From NCBI GenBank assembly GCA_003225005.1, contig QIAN01000013.1:1-45140 (forward strand): a DNA stretch of 45,140 nucleotides, written 5' to 3'. Position 1 is the first letter of the stretch; every line of letters begins with the position of its first letter. The position numbers were made by a program, and so were the translations under genes. The notes under the pieces are model-generated. The model saw only the letters and a list, made by a program, of their open reading frames with translations, was not told the DNA's origin and made no database searches. Of the stretch, positions 1 to 8,016 are shown piece after piece. The stretch comes from Acidobacteriota bacterium (GTDB taxonomy: Bacteria > Acidobacteriota > Terriglobia > Terriglobales > Acidobacteriaceae).

Positions 1-444
1 CGATGTAAACAATTTTTGTAAGGGTGCATCCGTTCCTGTGGTTTTACGCGCTTTGCCAATACAGAATTGCAGCCTGAGGGCGGCATCCTAGCAGTCAAAA
101 CGGAGGAACGCTCCCGGCGCGGTTGTCATCGCATTATAAAAGGGCGCCCCTCTTGGAGTAGGTTGTGATTGTTGAACCAGGCCATTACACGTTTTGAGCG
201 CTGGTCAATGCATTATGAAAGAGCGCCCCTTTTCAGAAAGTCGAAGCTGGATGTGGCGCCGCCTCCGCTCCGCTGCGCTGTGCAGGGCTTCGGTCTGCTG
301 CGGCGGGGGGTAACTGCGGTGGTATGTCCGGTGCGAAAGAACAGCAGGAGAGCATAGGCAAATCGGCTGGAGAATGACATTTTACCTTTGCGGGGAAAGA
401 TTGACGTTGACACGAATGACCTTCCCCCCAAGGAGGCAACTCAA
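1..444. other. Non-coding mobile-element debris
   Basis: I see no credible gene in this stretch. It holds a pair of imperfect direct repeats of 24 nt (131-154 and 210-233, both beginning GCATTAT and containing GCGCCCCT, three mismatches). It ends in a leader with a good ribosome-binding site (AGGAGG at 431-436) for the IS110 fragment that follows. The repeats could be ends of a lost insertion sequence, but I cannot name the family. Open frames here on both strands have no recognisable protein features. Confidence 0.5.
131..233 (+). repeat. Two imperfect 24-nt direct repeats
   Basis: The copies are at 131-154 and 210-233, start to start 79 nt apart. They differ at three positions (A/G, G/A and C/T). 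Each contains a GGGCGCC-like or GAGCGCC core. They lie in transposon debris upstream of an IS110 fragment and may be terminal or sub-terminal repeats of an insertion sequence. The function is unknown. Confidence 0.5.
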
Positions 445-525
445 ATGAGTCACGACGTCAAATATATCGGAATGGACGTGCACAAAGAAGCGATAGTGAT
501 CGCCGTGCTGGAAGCTGTGACATAG
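445..525 (+). pseudogene. IS110-family transposase, N-terminal fragment
   Basis: Twenty-six codons and a TAG stop, preceded at good spacing by AGGAGG. The peptide contains YIGMDVHKEAIVIAVL, the start of the RuvC-like DEDD domain of IS110/IS1111 transposases, with the first catalytic Asp in the GMDVHK motif. Full-length members run to about 350-400 residues, so over 90% is missing. The next sequence belongs to an unrelated recombinase on the other strand, so the fragment was cut off by rearrangement. It is too short to be functional. Confidence 0.75.
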
Positions 526-527
526 TG

Positions 528-1109
528 CTACACCTCGCTGGAGTCAGTAAATAAGCGGGTTTGCGAGTTATTGAGAACGATCAATGGAGAACGTCGCCCC
601 TCGTGGACTCGCCGAATCTCTTTCTGCACGGCAGGAAGTTCCGGGTGCACGCGCTCGATCATCCATGGAGCGCATTTCACAACCTGTCGCGCCGGAAGAA
701 TCTTTTGCGCAATCATCCTGCGCACCACCATCAAGCTGACATTGAAGTGCAGCGCTGCCTGCGACATGGTTACCCAATTCCGTTGTTCCGCTGGCGGACA
801 TGCAGGAATGCCGTTGCTATGGCGCACATGTTGCAGACGCTTTTCATTCCACGTGTTTTCGTTTCCTGTTCTGTACCCGAGACGGTTCAGGATACCCACG
901 ATGGCCGCGTCATCACACCCCTGCGCGAGTTCGCGAACCAAGTCAATCACCTCGCGCGAGTTGACAGTGACCTTGAGCAGGAATTTGTGAGATGTGCGCT
1001 CCTTAGCACCGCACAATGGGCACTCGATAGTCGCGAAGACATTCCACCTGCTCATGAAGTTCGCGCACGATTCATGGTTGTTGTGCGCGAGATGGTTGAC
1101 AGCTTGCAT
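528..1109 (-). pseudogene. Serine recombinase, C-terminal remnant
   Basis: The frame reads 193 residues. From about residue 30 it resembles the C-terminal part of large serine recombinases: a CPLC zinc-ribbon half, a recombinase-type region (EVIDLVRELAQG, then AIVGILNRLGYRTG and TWNEKRLQ), and a closing helix-turn-helix segment (WVTMSQAALHFNVSLMVVRR). The resolvase catalytic domain with its active-site serine is absent. The first about 30 residues look like read-in from neighbouring DNA. It abuts the integrase remnant on the opposite strand near 1115. I call it a dead relic of an integrating element; an intact accessory DNA-binding protein is less likely. Confidence 0.65.
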
Positions 1110-1119
1110 TCGGATACTT

Positions 1120-1524
1120 GACTCAAAAAGTGCGGCCGGTGTACGCCCCGTGTGGCTGACGAATCATTGTCGCAATGCTCTAACGCGGTGGCGCGAGTTG
1201 TTTGGTCCAGCGCTCTCACCTTTCGTTTTTCCGAGTCCCCGCAACCCGGACGTTCACTTTGTGGACTACAAGACTGCTTGGCGAACAGCTGCCAAGAAAG
1301 CTGGGCTTGCTGACCGGCGCATTTATGATCTACGTTCAACATTCGCCAGTCGCGCTAATGTGTGCCACGCAACCGGGCTGACGGTCGCCCATCTGCGTGG
1401 TCATGCCAGCACTCAAATCCTGCCGACGTATGTCCGCCCCGTTGATGAAAATACGAGAGCGCTGATTGAGGCCATGGATGCCGCTCGAAAGAACCAGCGG
1501 GTCGGCTCAGGCTCCGTCAATTGA
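1120..1524 (+). pseudogene. Tyrosine integrase, C-terminal catalytic fragment
   Basis: The homologous part starts at about 1120 (SAAGVRPV...) and ends at the TGA at 1524, giving 134 residues of a phage-type integrase catalytic domain. Box II reads YDLRSTFASR: the catalytic Arg is kept, but the usual His of LRHT is Ser. Box III His is present in LRGHAST, and the nucleophilic Tyr is probably in PTYVRPVDE. The N-terminal SAM-like and first catalytic Arg regions are missing, so it should be inactive. Its C-terminus points at the 3' end of selC 145 nt away, the usual layout for an element integrated at a tRNA 3' end, which would have lain to the left of selC. Confidence 0.8.
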
Positions 1525-1669
1525 CTCCTTTCACCCCGCCGCTATTTCGCTGGCCTGGAACTTGGTTCGCGAGAAATCTTTATCACGTTTTTATCACAGC
1601 AACCCAATTTTGACTTGGCGTCTCACTCTGAGACTCAATCGAGAGTCCAGCTAAACCATTGAAAACAAA

Positions 1670-1767
1670 TGGCGGAAGCGAGTGGGAGTCGAACCCACCG
1701 ACGACGGGTAGACCCGCCGTCCGCCGGTTTTGAAGACCGCGACGATCACCGGACCGCATGCGCTTCC
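1670..1767 (-). tRNA. selC: tRNA-Sec (anticodon UCA)
   Basis: A 98-nt tRNA on the minus strand with encoded CCA (1672-1670). It has the selenocysteine hallmarks: a long acceptor stem starting GGAAGCG and closing CGCTTCC, a 6-bp D stem with a 4-nt loop, anticodon loop CTTCAAA (UCA, reads UGA), and a long variable arm (GACGGCGGG / CCCGTCGTC hairpin). It delivers selenocysteine with SelA, SelB and SelD, none of which is in this window. Oddity: the anticodon stem has a G-G opposition at its fifth pair. The 5' half copy at 39369 carries C there and would pair properly with this 3' half, suggesting that this gene is a hybrid made by integration. An integrase remnant lies 3' of it. Confidence 0.93.
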
Positions 1768-1769
1768 GC
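1728..1769 (+). repeat. selC 5'-half direct repeat, left copy (putative att)
   Basis: This 42-nt stretch runs from the selC anticodon loop (TTTTGAAG on the plus strand) to two bases beyond the tRNA 5' end. It recurs at 39369-39411 in the same orientation with one substitution and one inserted base. The left edge of the match is the anticodon loop, a standard crossover point for tyrosine recombinases. I read it as attL or attR of the island between the copies. No integrase gene adjoins it on the inner side. Confidence 0.7.
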
Positions 1770-1942
1770 GTGGCATTATCAATAAGTTACCTAATTACCT
1801 TTAGAGATTCGGGTCGTCGGCCAGCCCGCGTCCGCAGCCGAATCATAAAACAATATGGCAGGCACGAGGGGACTGACCGCGAAGACTGTCGTCAAACATT
1901 ATTACGCGCGCCCGCTGCACGCGTCTCAGTGCGAACGGAAGC

Positions 1943-4294
1943 TTAAACTCGTGCAATGCGAAGACCTAGATTCCCGAGATGCGAATGCTCCAGTCGGAGC
2001 ACGCCCTGGCTGTTGGTCCGCAAGCGCAGCATGTCTGCTAGAACTCCCGGCAACACAGCAGCGGGCGACGACGAAATATTCGGGCCAGTGAAACTAAGCT
2101 CGTAGATCGCGTCCGGCAGCAGGCCGGACGCGATGAGCGAATCGTTGGCCAAATCCGGCAACGACACTTCCCCTCCCTGAGTAGCAGAATCCGATGTACT
2201 GAATAAAACAAATGGGCCGGCCTCCGAGGCGGCACCCAGAAAATTGACCCCGCTGATCAACTCCGTGCGCTTCTTGCCCGTGGTACCGATGTTCCCTATC
2301 TCGAAAACGTGAAGGAAGAAATCTTCCTCGGCGGGAAGCGACGGCGACACTTCGATGCGCCACGCGCCGGTCACCACGTTTTTGCGGTTCGAAGGAGAGA
2401 TTTTCGAGAAGTCGTCGCCCCAAAAAGTCTTCCACATGTGCTGAATCTTCGGGTCTTGCGGCAACGGGCCGCCCTCTTCCGGCTCAAGAGGCCAATTTTC
2501 GCCGGTTCCCCAAGGGCCGCCGTGGTCATCGCCTGGAGTGTAGAAATCATGGCCCGGACCGCCGCGGCGTGTGACCTCCCGCTCACGCGGCAGCAGAGAA
2601 TGCACCAGCAATTCTCCCGAGCCTTCCCGGAAGCGGAAAGTTGAAGCGTTCTTGAATTCTTTCGCTTCCGGTGCGCCCTGCGCTGCGTCTTGGTCTACGC
2701 TCGGCTCGTTGACCCCATGCAGCAACCACGCCTTTTTGAAAGATGGGTGCGTGCTGACGACCCGATCGAAAACGAAGAGCAGATCCTGCGCAGGCGCATA
2801 GAGAACTTCGCGAGTAAATCTCTTCAGCTTTTCGCGCGAATATGCGTTGCTGGCGTCACCCATCGCGTAGTGGTATTGGCCGGGCACATGATCCACTACG
2901 CGCATCGAGCCAAGATTCCACAGATCGCGAGTACGCTGGAAATCTTCAGAGCTGCGGATAGTGTTCCAGAAGCGGGAGGAGTCCATGCGCTGCCCGCCGT
3001 CGTTGGCCGCCGGCAGAAGATTCTGCGACCAAAAGAATTTTTCTGCTAGATCGTAAATCAATATGGAATTGTGAGCGACCGTGCGCCGGTAATAGTTGAG
3101 ATAGTGTGGGCTCTCGCTGTCGGTATAGTCAGCCCCACTGTCAATTGCTAAATAGCCACTGTGATAGATCGTGATCTGGTTCTGATCAAGATGCTGATGT
3201 TTGGCCAGGTAAGGCCCGCAGTCGAATTCAATCCAGGTCGAGTCCGGCTTCCATCCACCGCGCATGACCAGATGTCCTACGCCTGAAAAATAGTATTGCC
3301 GCGCCAACTCATTCTCGCTGGCGAGCGATGGATCGCGGGGCGTGACTTCAGGGTCGTCCCAAAGGAACTCGAGAACCGGAAGGGTCCATTGTTTTGGGAA
3401 GAAGCCACTCTTGCGCAGGAACCATGCGCTGTAGGGATCCTTAAAGCGATTGACGGTATAGCCGAGAACGGAAGTGTCGCGCAAGTCCAGAATTGGATAT
3501 TCGTTATCACCTTCGCGCGAGGGCGTGCCATCCGGGAGCAGTTTGTACAGGTAGGTGTTTCCAATATTCCGAAACAGCGAGTAGTGGTGCGCGGGATCTA
3601 CACCGGTCGTCGTGCGCTGCAATTCAGCGAGCAGGGTCAGGCTGGCCCATGTGATCCGCATGTAGTCCATGGATTCGTGATAGCTGCCCTTGGGAGAGGC
3701 CACATTCGTGGTTTCGAGAACGTTGGCCAGGCACTTTGCCACCTGAGCACGCCACGAACTGCACCGATTGTTGCAGCCTGCGTAGCCTTCGAGTGCAGCA
3801 GAGACGAACGCGGGTAATGAGAGATAGCGCACGGCATAGTTGTGGTACGAGTAGTTGCCTGGATCGGCGAAGTCGGGGGTCGCAAGCATCGCCGAGGCCC
3901 CCTCCATCAACTCATCCGCAATCCGATTCTGTAATGCGGGCTCGAAGCCAGGATATCCAGAAAGCCAATCGAATGCCAGCGACCAGCGTGCGTAGTCAAC
4001 CCACGAACGCGAAGGCTTCACCCCCTTGGCGATGTGGCCTGCGCGCATCGCGGCCAGAGCCTTCTCCGCAAAACTGTCTTGCCCGGTTAGTTGCCACGAG
4101 AGAGACCACCCCTCCATATCTTCGGACGGACGCATTCCGCTCGCATACCTGGTTTTTAGCAGAGCCAAACCGGTAAAGGCATCGGTATTGGAGATCAACA
4201 GACGAGGGCGCTGGGCCGGGACTTGAGTGTTGCCCTTCGACACTGCGAGAACAATTGAGGTCCCCACGCCTGCCAGGAAGTCACGCCGCTTCAT
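1943..4294 (-). CDS. Tat-exported heparinase II/III family polysaccharide lyase
   Basis: 783 residues. I chose the ATG at 4294 because it has AGGAG 10 nt upstream and opens directly with a twin-arginine-type signal (MKRRDFLAGVGTSIVLAV). An alpha-helical toroid region occupies about residues 60-320, with YHNYAVRY near residue 150 in the place of the heparinase II catalytic His/Tyr region. The heparinase II/III-like beta-sheet domain follows, with KHQHLDQNQ (His366, His368) and TVAHNS (His408). Family members cleave uronic-acid-containing polysaccharides (heparin/heparan, alginate, ulvan-like) by beta-elimination in the periplasm or outside; the exact substrate cannot be read here. It is divergent from the DeoR/LacI hybrid regulator, with three 10-bp repeats upstream. 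The uronate-type MFS carrier and NagB nearby fit an amino-sugar/uronate polymer. Confidence 0.85.
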   Translation of the reverse strand: MKRRDFLAGVGTSIVLAVSKGNTQVPAQRPRLLISNTDAFTGLALLKTRYASGMRPSEDMEGWSLSWQLTGQDSFAEKALAAMRAGHIAKGVKPSRSWVDYARWSLAFDWLSGYPGFEPALQNRIADELMEGASAMLATPDFADPGNYSYHNYAVRYLSLPAFVSAALEGYAGCNNRCSSWRAQVAKCLANVLETTNVASPKGSYHESMDYMRITWASLTLLAELQRTTTGVDPAHHYSLFRNIGNTYLYKLLPDGTPSREGDNEYPILDLRDTSVLGYTVNRFKDPYSAWFLRKSGFFPKQWTLPVLEFLWDDPEVTPRDPSLASENELARQYYFSGVGHLVMRGGWKPDSTWIEFDCGPYLAKHQHLDQNQITIYHSGYLAIDSGADYTDSESPHYLNYYRRTVAHNSILIYDLAEKFFWSQNLLPAANDGGQRMDSSRFWNTIRSSEDFQRTRDLWNLGSMRVVDHVPGQYHYAMGDASNAYSREKLKRFTREVLYAPAQDLLFVFDRVVSTHPSFKKAWLLHGVNEPSVDQDAAQGAPEAKEFKNASTFRFREGSGELLVHSLLPREREVTRRGGPGHDFYTPGDDHGGPWGTGENWPLEPEEGGPLPQDPKIQHMWKTFWGDDFSKISPSNRKNVVTGAWRIEVSPSLPAEEDFFLHVFEIGNIGTTGKKRTELISGVNFLGAASEAGPFVLFSTSDSATQGGEVSLPDLANDSLIASGLLPDAIYELSFTGPNISSSPAAVLPGVLADMLRLRTNSQGVLRLEHSHLGNLGLRIARV

Positions 4295-4369
4295 TCTTGA
4301 ATCGCTCCTTTGACCGCAAGTTGTGCCCGTGACGCAGTTCAGGCGGAGAGTGGTTCCCCTTTTTACACG

Positions 4370-4399
4370 TTGACGCAAGTAAACACAAGTACTCGCAAG
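4370..4399 (+). repeat. Three tandem 10-bp repeats, candidate operator
   Basis: The units are TTGACGCAAG, TAAACACAAG and TACTCGCAAG: each is T-N3-C-G/A-CAAG, placed exactly one helical turn apart. They end 76 nt upstream of the lyase start. Head-to-tail repeats at 10-bp spacing put the same DNA face toward a protein, which fits DeoR-type regulators that bind repeated half-sites. The middle unit also contains the AGTAAAC motif found before other genes of the block. Confidence 0.5.
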
Positions 4400-4539
4400 C
4401 AAAAGTTGTCTATGGATATTGAGTCGCGGGTAGCAAGGACGCGACGCGGTGCTCCGACCCGCTTCCGTGGCTGGTTTCAGCTAACTCGGACAAGAAATCT
4501 CCCATTCGCCGTGGCTTTCTTTTATTTTCCTTGAATGGG

Positions 4540-4553
4540 GTGTATAAATACAC
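4540..4553 (+). promoter_or_regulatory. 14-bp palindrome before regulator gene
   Basis: GTGTAT and ATACAC arms are separated by AA. The left arm overlaps a TATAAA-like -10 element about 60 nt before the regulator start. A repressor bound here would block its own promoter. It is a candidate autoregulatory site for the LacI-type HTH of the encoded protein. The evidence is sequence symmetry and position only. Confidence 0.4.
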
Positions 4554-4604
4554 GGGAACGCAAACCCAGAGGAAAGTACTCCTCCTGCGAGGGATCCTAC
4601 TTTA

Positions 4605-5894
4605 ATGATGACTGGAAGAGACTTCCGTCTCTTAGCCGAGCAACGCCGGCGCAAGATCCTCGAGCTGATCGAGCAAAAAGGACAGATCACCGTACGAGAA
4701 CTGGTCGAGCGGTTCTCCGTCTCGTCGGTCACGGCGCGGGGGGATTTGGATGCCCTGTGCTCACAGGGCATGGCGGTTCGATCTCACGGCGGTGCAGTTC
4801 GTAAGTTGGGAGTGAGTCCGGACTCGCCCTCCGACTCAAGGGAGGCACAGCGCTATGCTGATGTGGCTCGTCTTGCAAAAGTCAGCGTGACGGCGGTTTC
4901 ACGCATCGCGAATGGAAGTGCCAAAGTCGCCCCCTCGGTCCAGGCGACAGTCCTGGCGGCTGCTCGAAAACTGGGTGTAACCCTGACGGCAGGGAAGAGA
5001 AATCGCACCATCACCTTCATTCTTGGCAACCGGGACACGGTTAACGAGTTCCAGTCCAAAGTGCTGCTGGGGGCGGAGGTGTACTGCGCCCAGCATGACT
5101 GGGACTTGCACTTCATCAGTTTTCGTTGTGACGACCTGAACGCACCCTTGGGAAGCCTGCGTCTTCCCGAGGCGCTGATGCGACCTAATCGACCGAGTGG
5201 CGTCATTCTCACGGGCACACACTCTGTCAGTATTCTCGCGGCGCTGTCGGAGAAAAAGATTCCGTTCTCTCTCGTGGGAAACAACATTGTCGGCGATTGG
5301 CGGCCGGAACAGTACGACTGCGTTTTCACGGACGACGTGCGGGGTTCCACTGACATCACCCGCTATCTTATCGCCCAAGGACACCGAAACATCTGGTATA
5401 TCGGCAATCAGCGGCTTCCCTGGTTCGCGCGCTGTGCCGCAGGCTACCGCCAAGCCATGAAGGAGGCCGACCTTGAACCTCGTTTCAGCGAGATCAGTTC
5501 CGAGGATCGCGAGCTCGGATATCTGGCGGTGAAGGCCCTACTGGCCAGCGGAGAGAGACCCACAGCGCTTTTTGTAGGCACAGACCAGGCCGCTTCCGGG
5601 GTGTACCAAGCATTGCAGGAATCTGGAATCCGAATTCCCGATGACATCAGTGTTGCGGGCTTCAATGACACCATCGGTGAAGTGCTCCATCCCGGGCTTA
5701 CAACGGTGCGCGAATTTCCCAAAGAGCTCGGCGGCCATCTAGCCGAATTTACTCTGCGGCGGATTCACGAACCAGACCTGCCCCCCCAGCAACTCGTGAT
5801 GCCGACCGAACTGATTCGCCGGGAAAGCGTGCGGCATGTTTCATCCGGCCATACCTTGCTGACTTCCGTTCACCTTCACGAAAACGTCCTGTGA
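4605..5894 (+). CDS. Hybrid DeoR-HTH / LacI-HTH / sugar-binding regulator
   Basis: 429 residues. Residues about 8-65 are a DeoR-type winged helix (QRRRKILELIEQKG, VRELVERFSVS, ending RSHGGAV). Residues about 84-125 form a LacI-type HTH (YADVARLAKVSVTAVSRIANG, then VLAAARKLGV). From about 134 to 405 there is a LacI/periplasmic-binding-protein-like effector domain (a VILTGTHS strand, VFTDDVRGSTDITRYLI, TALFVGTDQAASG, DISVAGFND). The usual DeoR sugar-phosphate sensor is absent and the LacI hinge helix looks altered. Two DNA-binding domains in one subunit is unusual. It is divergent from the lyase gene and shares a GTGA overlap with the downstream esterase. I infer that it controls the block in response to a sugar. 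The HTH assignments are confident; the operator choice is open. Confidence 0.85.
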   Translation: MMTGRDFRLLAEQRRRKILELIEQKGQITVRELVERFSVSSVTARGDLDALCSQGMAVRSHGGAVRKLGVSPDSPSDSREAQRYADVARLAKVSVTAVSRIANGSAKVAPSVQATVLAAARKLGVTLTAGKRNRTITFILGNRDTVNEFQSKVLLGAEVYCAQHDWDLHFISFRCDDLNAPLGSLRLPEALMRPNRPSGVILTGTHSVSILAALSEKKIPFSLVGNNIVGDWRPEQYDCVFTDDVRGSTDITRYLIAQGHRNIWYIGNQRLPWFARCAAGYRQAMKEADLEPRFSEISSEDRELGYLAVKALLASGERPTALFVGTDQAASGVYQALQESGIRIPDDISVAGFNDTIGEVLHPGLTTVREFPKELGGHLAEFTLRRIHEPDLPPQQLVMPTELIRRESVRHVSSGHTLLTSVHLHENVL

Positions 5895-7975
5895 GACCCT
5901 TGGCCCGAACGTTTCTTCGGAGTCTATCAAGGCGACGAGGCAGAATGCTTCTCTGCTTCATGTTGGTCGTCTGGACAGCTGTAAACGCACTGTGCGGATC
6001 GACTCCGCCGCCGGAGGCGTTCTCGGTGCTGCCAGTGGCTCAGAGTGGTCCGCAAATCACGCCCTACCTACAGTATCAAACCGAGTTGGCTTGGCGCGAA
6101 GACGGCCAGAGGATGAAGGTCTGGGACGGGATTCGCACTGAGCAGGACCTGCGGCGCGTGCAGAATGAAATACGTCAAAAGCTTCTGACCATGCTCGGAG
6201 GATTGCCCACAACAAGAACTCCGCTGCACCCGCGCGTCACCGGACACATTGCGATGGGCGGCTTTCACATTGAAAAGCTGATCTTCGAAAGCCTGCCGGG
6301 CCTGTATGTGACGGCGCTTCTGTACGTGCCCGACAACCACAACAGCGGCGAGGATAAAAAGCATCCCGCTGTTCTGGTGCCGGCCGGCCACGCAGAAAAC
6401 GGGAAGGCACATTATCAGGCGCTTTGTCAGAGGCTGGTGCAGCGCGGGTATGTGGTCATCAGCTGGGATCCCGTGGGTCAGGGGGAGCGCAGCCAGTTCT
6501 GGGATGCGAAGGCAGGCAAGAGCCGCTACAACCGGATCTGCGCGGAGCACGCAGTGCTCGGCAATCTGGCATATCTCGCAGGCACAAACCTGGCACGTTG
6601 GGAAATTTGGGATGGTCTCCGCGCCTTCGACTACCTGCTGACGCGTCCAGAGGTCGATCCCGAACGCATCAGTATTACAGGAACCAGCGGAGGCGGCTTT
6701 CAAGCGATGCATATCGCGGCGCTCGAGCCCCGGATCAAGGTAGCCGCCGTCTCCTGCTACATCACCTCATTGCCCATGCGAATGCACAATCGCATATTCA
6801 AGGATCCGGACAGCGATCCTGAACAGGACTTGTACGGCATGATATCGAACGGCGTCGACCATGCCGGGCTTTTGCTGCTGGTGTATCCGCGCCCGGTCTT
6901 CGTTGCCGCGGCGACGCTCGATTTCTTCCCCATTGAGGGCACGGACAGGACTTTCCGGGAAGTGTCAAAGCTGTATAGCCGTTTTGGTCATGCGGATCGC
7001 ATCGCGATGGCGGAGGGCTATCACGGTCATCAGTACTCCGATGAAAATCAGGAGGCGGCGTTTGAATTCCTCGATCACTTCCATCAGCTGCCGGAGAGAC
7101 ACGCGCTCGATCCAGCCAAAGATCTGGACGAGAAAGCCGTGCAGTGCACACACACTGGCCAGGTGATGCTGGACTTCAAAGATGCAAGGTCGCTGCTGGA
7201 TCTGATCCGGGACTACTACACCGGGCACCAAACAAGACCGATTCAATCCATCCGGCAACTCTATCTCGGCAGCAACTATCCGGGCATTGCAACCTGGAGC
7301 ACAAATAAATACGATGGCGTGGCCCCGGCCGAGCATGACATTGCGTGGGAGAGTGCTGGAAGCTCCCGATTCGAGGACATCTCCATCGATCGCTACGTTG
7401 TGCATCACAGTCGCAATGTTGTTATGCCCCTGTTGCACATCCACCGGACAGCGAACCAGAGTCATCGCTGGTTGCTGTGGTTCAGCAAAGATGGCAAGGC
7501 GCGCATGAACGATTGGCCCGAAATCACGAAATATCTGGACGCAGGCCTCGATATCGTCACTTTTGATTTTCGCGGACTGGGCGAGACGCGAATGCCCTAC
7601 AAGGCGGTGTCAGAAGACGATCCCTCCTTGGCGCAGCTCGATTTCGACCGTGCCTATGTCAATCCGCTCTCCAGCGTGCTGGCGGATTATGTTTACAACT
7701 CGCTCTTGACGGGCAGACCCTATTTCTTGCAGATGATCGAGGATGCTGAGATCGCTGTCCGTTTCTCTCGTTTAAAACTGCACGCAGGAGACTTTTCCGT
7801 GGCCAGCGATGAGGAGGGATTCACACTGGCCCATGCAATTGCCAGAACACTGCCAGCGGTCAAACAGATTCCGCAACCCGGAGCGCAGATCATGAAGTGG
7901 TCCGATCTCGTAATCCAGGGGCGCGAACAGTGGCCTATTCAGTATCTGCTGCCGGGCGGGGCATACATTCACTAG
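5891..7975 (+). CDS. Secreted two-domain alpha/beta-hydrolase (acetyl-esterase-like)
   Basis: 694 residues with a GTG start inside the regulator stop (GTGA overlap), so translation is probably coupled. A basic N-terminus followed by MLLCFMLVVWTAVNAL predicts export; ATG 5945 is an alternative start. The first hydrolase domain (about 100-410) carries nucleophile Ser266 in GTSGGG, a DPVGQGER oxyanion-type loop, and His378/His380 in EGYHGHQY. The second half (about 440-690) resembles another alpha/beta-hydrolase fold (VTFDFRGLGETRMPY), but I see no G-x-S-x-G nucleophile, so it may be non-catalytic. Relatives are annotated as acetyl xylan esterase-like or dienelactone-hydrolase-like proteins. It probably removes acyl groups from a polysaccharide so that the lyase can act. 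The substrate is unknown. Confidence 0.75.
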   Translation: MRPLARTFLRSLSRRRGRMLLCFMLVVWTAVNALCGSTPPPEAFSVLPVAQSGPQITPYLQYQTELAWREDGQRMKVWDGIRTEQDLRRVQNEIRQKLLTMLGGLPTTRTPLHPRVTGHIAMGGFHIEKLIFESLPGLYVTALLYVPDNHNSGEDKKHPAVLVPAGHAENGKAHYQALCQRLVQRGYVVISWDPVGQGERSQFWDAKAGKSRYNRICAEHAVLGNLAYLAGTNLARWEIWDGLRAFDYLLTRPEVDPERISITGTSGGGFQAMHIAALEPRIKVAAVSCYITSLPMRMHNRIFKDPDSDPEQDLYGMISNGVDHAGLLLLVYPRPVFVAAATLDFFPIEGTDRTFREVSKLYSRFGHADRIAMAEGYHGHQYSDENQEAAFEFLDHFHQLPERHALDPAKDLDEKAVQCTHTGQVMLDFKDARSLLDLIRDYYTGHQTRPIQSIRQLYLGSNYPGIATWSTNKYDGVAPAEHDIAWESAGSSRFEDISIDRYVVHHSRNVVMPLLHIHRTANQSHRWLLWFSKDGKARMNDWPEITKYLDAGLDIVTFDFRGLGETRMPYKAVSEDDPSLAQLDFDRAYVNPLSSVLADYVYNSLLTGRPYFLQMIEDAEIAVRFSRLKLHAGDFSVASDEEGFTLAHAIARTLPAVKQIPQPGAQIMKWSDLVIQGREQWPIQYLLPGGAYIH

Positions 7976-8016
7976 CGGTCCGAAAGAGCGGTGTACGACG
8001 GCCGCCTCGTGTGCGG

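Larger units (their letters stand above)
4295..4604. promoter_or_regulatory. Divergent control region, lyase / hybrid regulator
   Basis: A 310-nt intergenic region with no gene. It contains three head-to-tail 10-bp repeats (4370-4399) on the lyase side. On the regulator side it has a pyrimidine-rich stretch (4515-4532, CTTTC and TTTTCC) and a palindrome GTGTAT-AA-ATACAC (4540-4553) that overlaps a TATAAA candidate -10 box. This layout suits a regulator that controls itself and the divergent lyase gene, which is inference from position. Confidence 0.5.

Noticed and set aside
7976..8016. Intrinsic terminator between the esterase and MFS genes
   Set aside because: A GCCGC...GCGGC stem is present, but it is only 5 bp and has no T-run on either strand.
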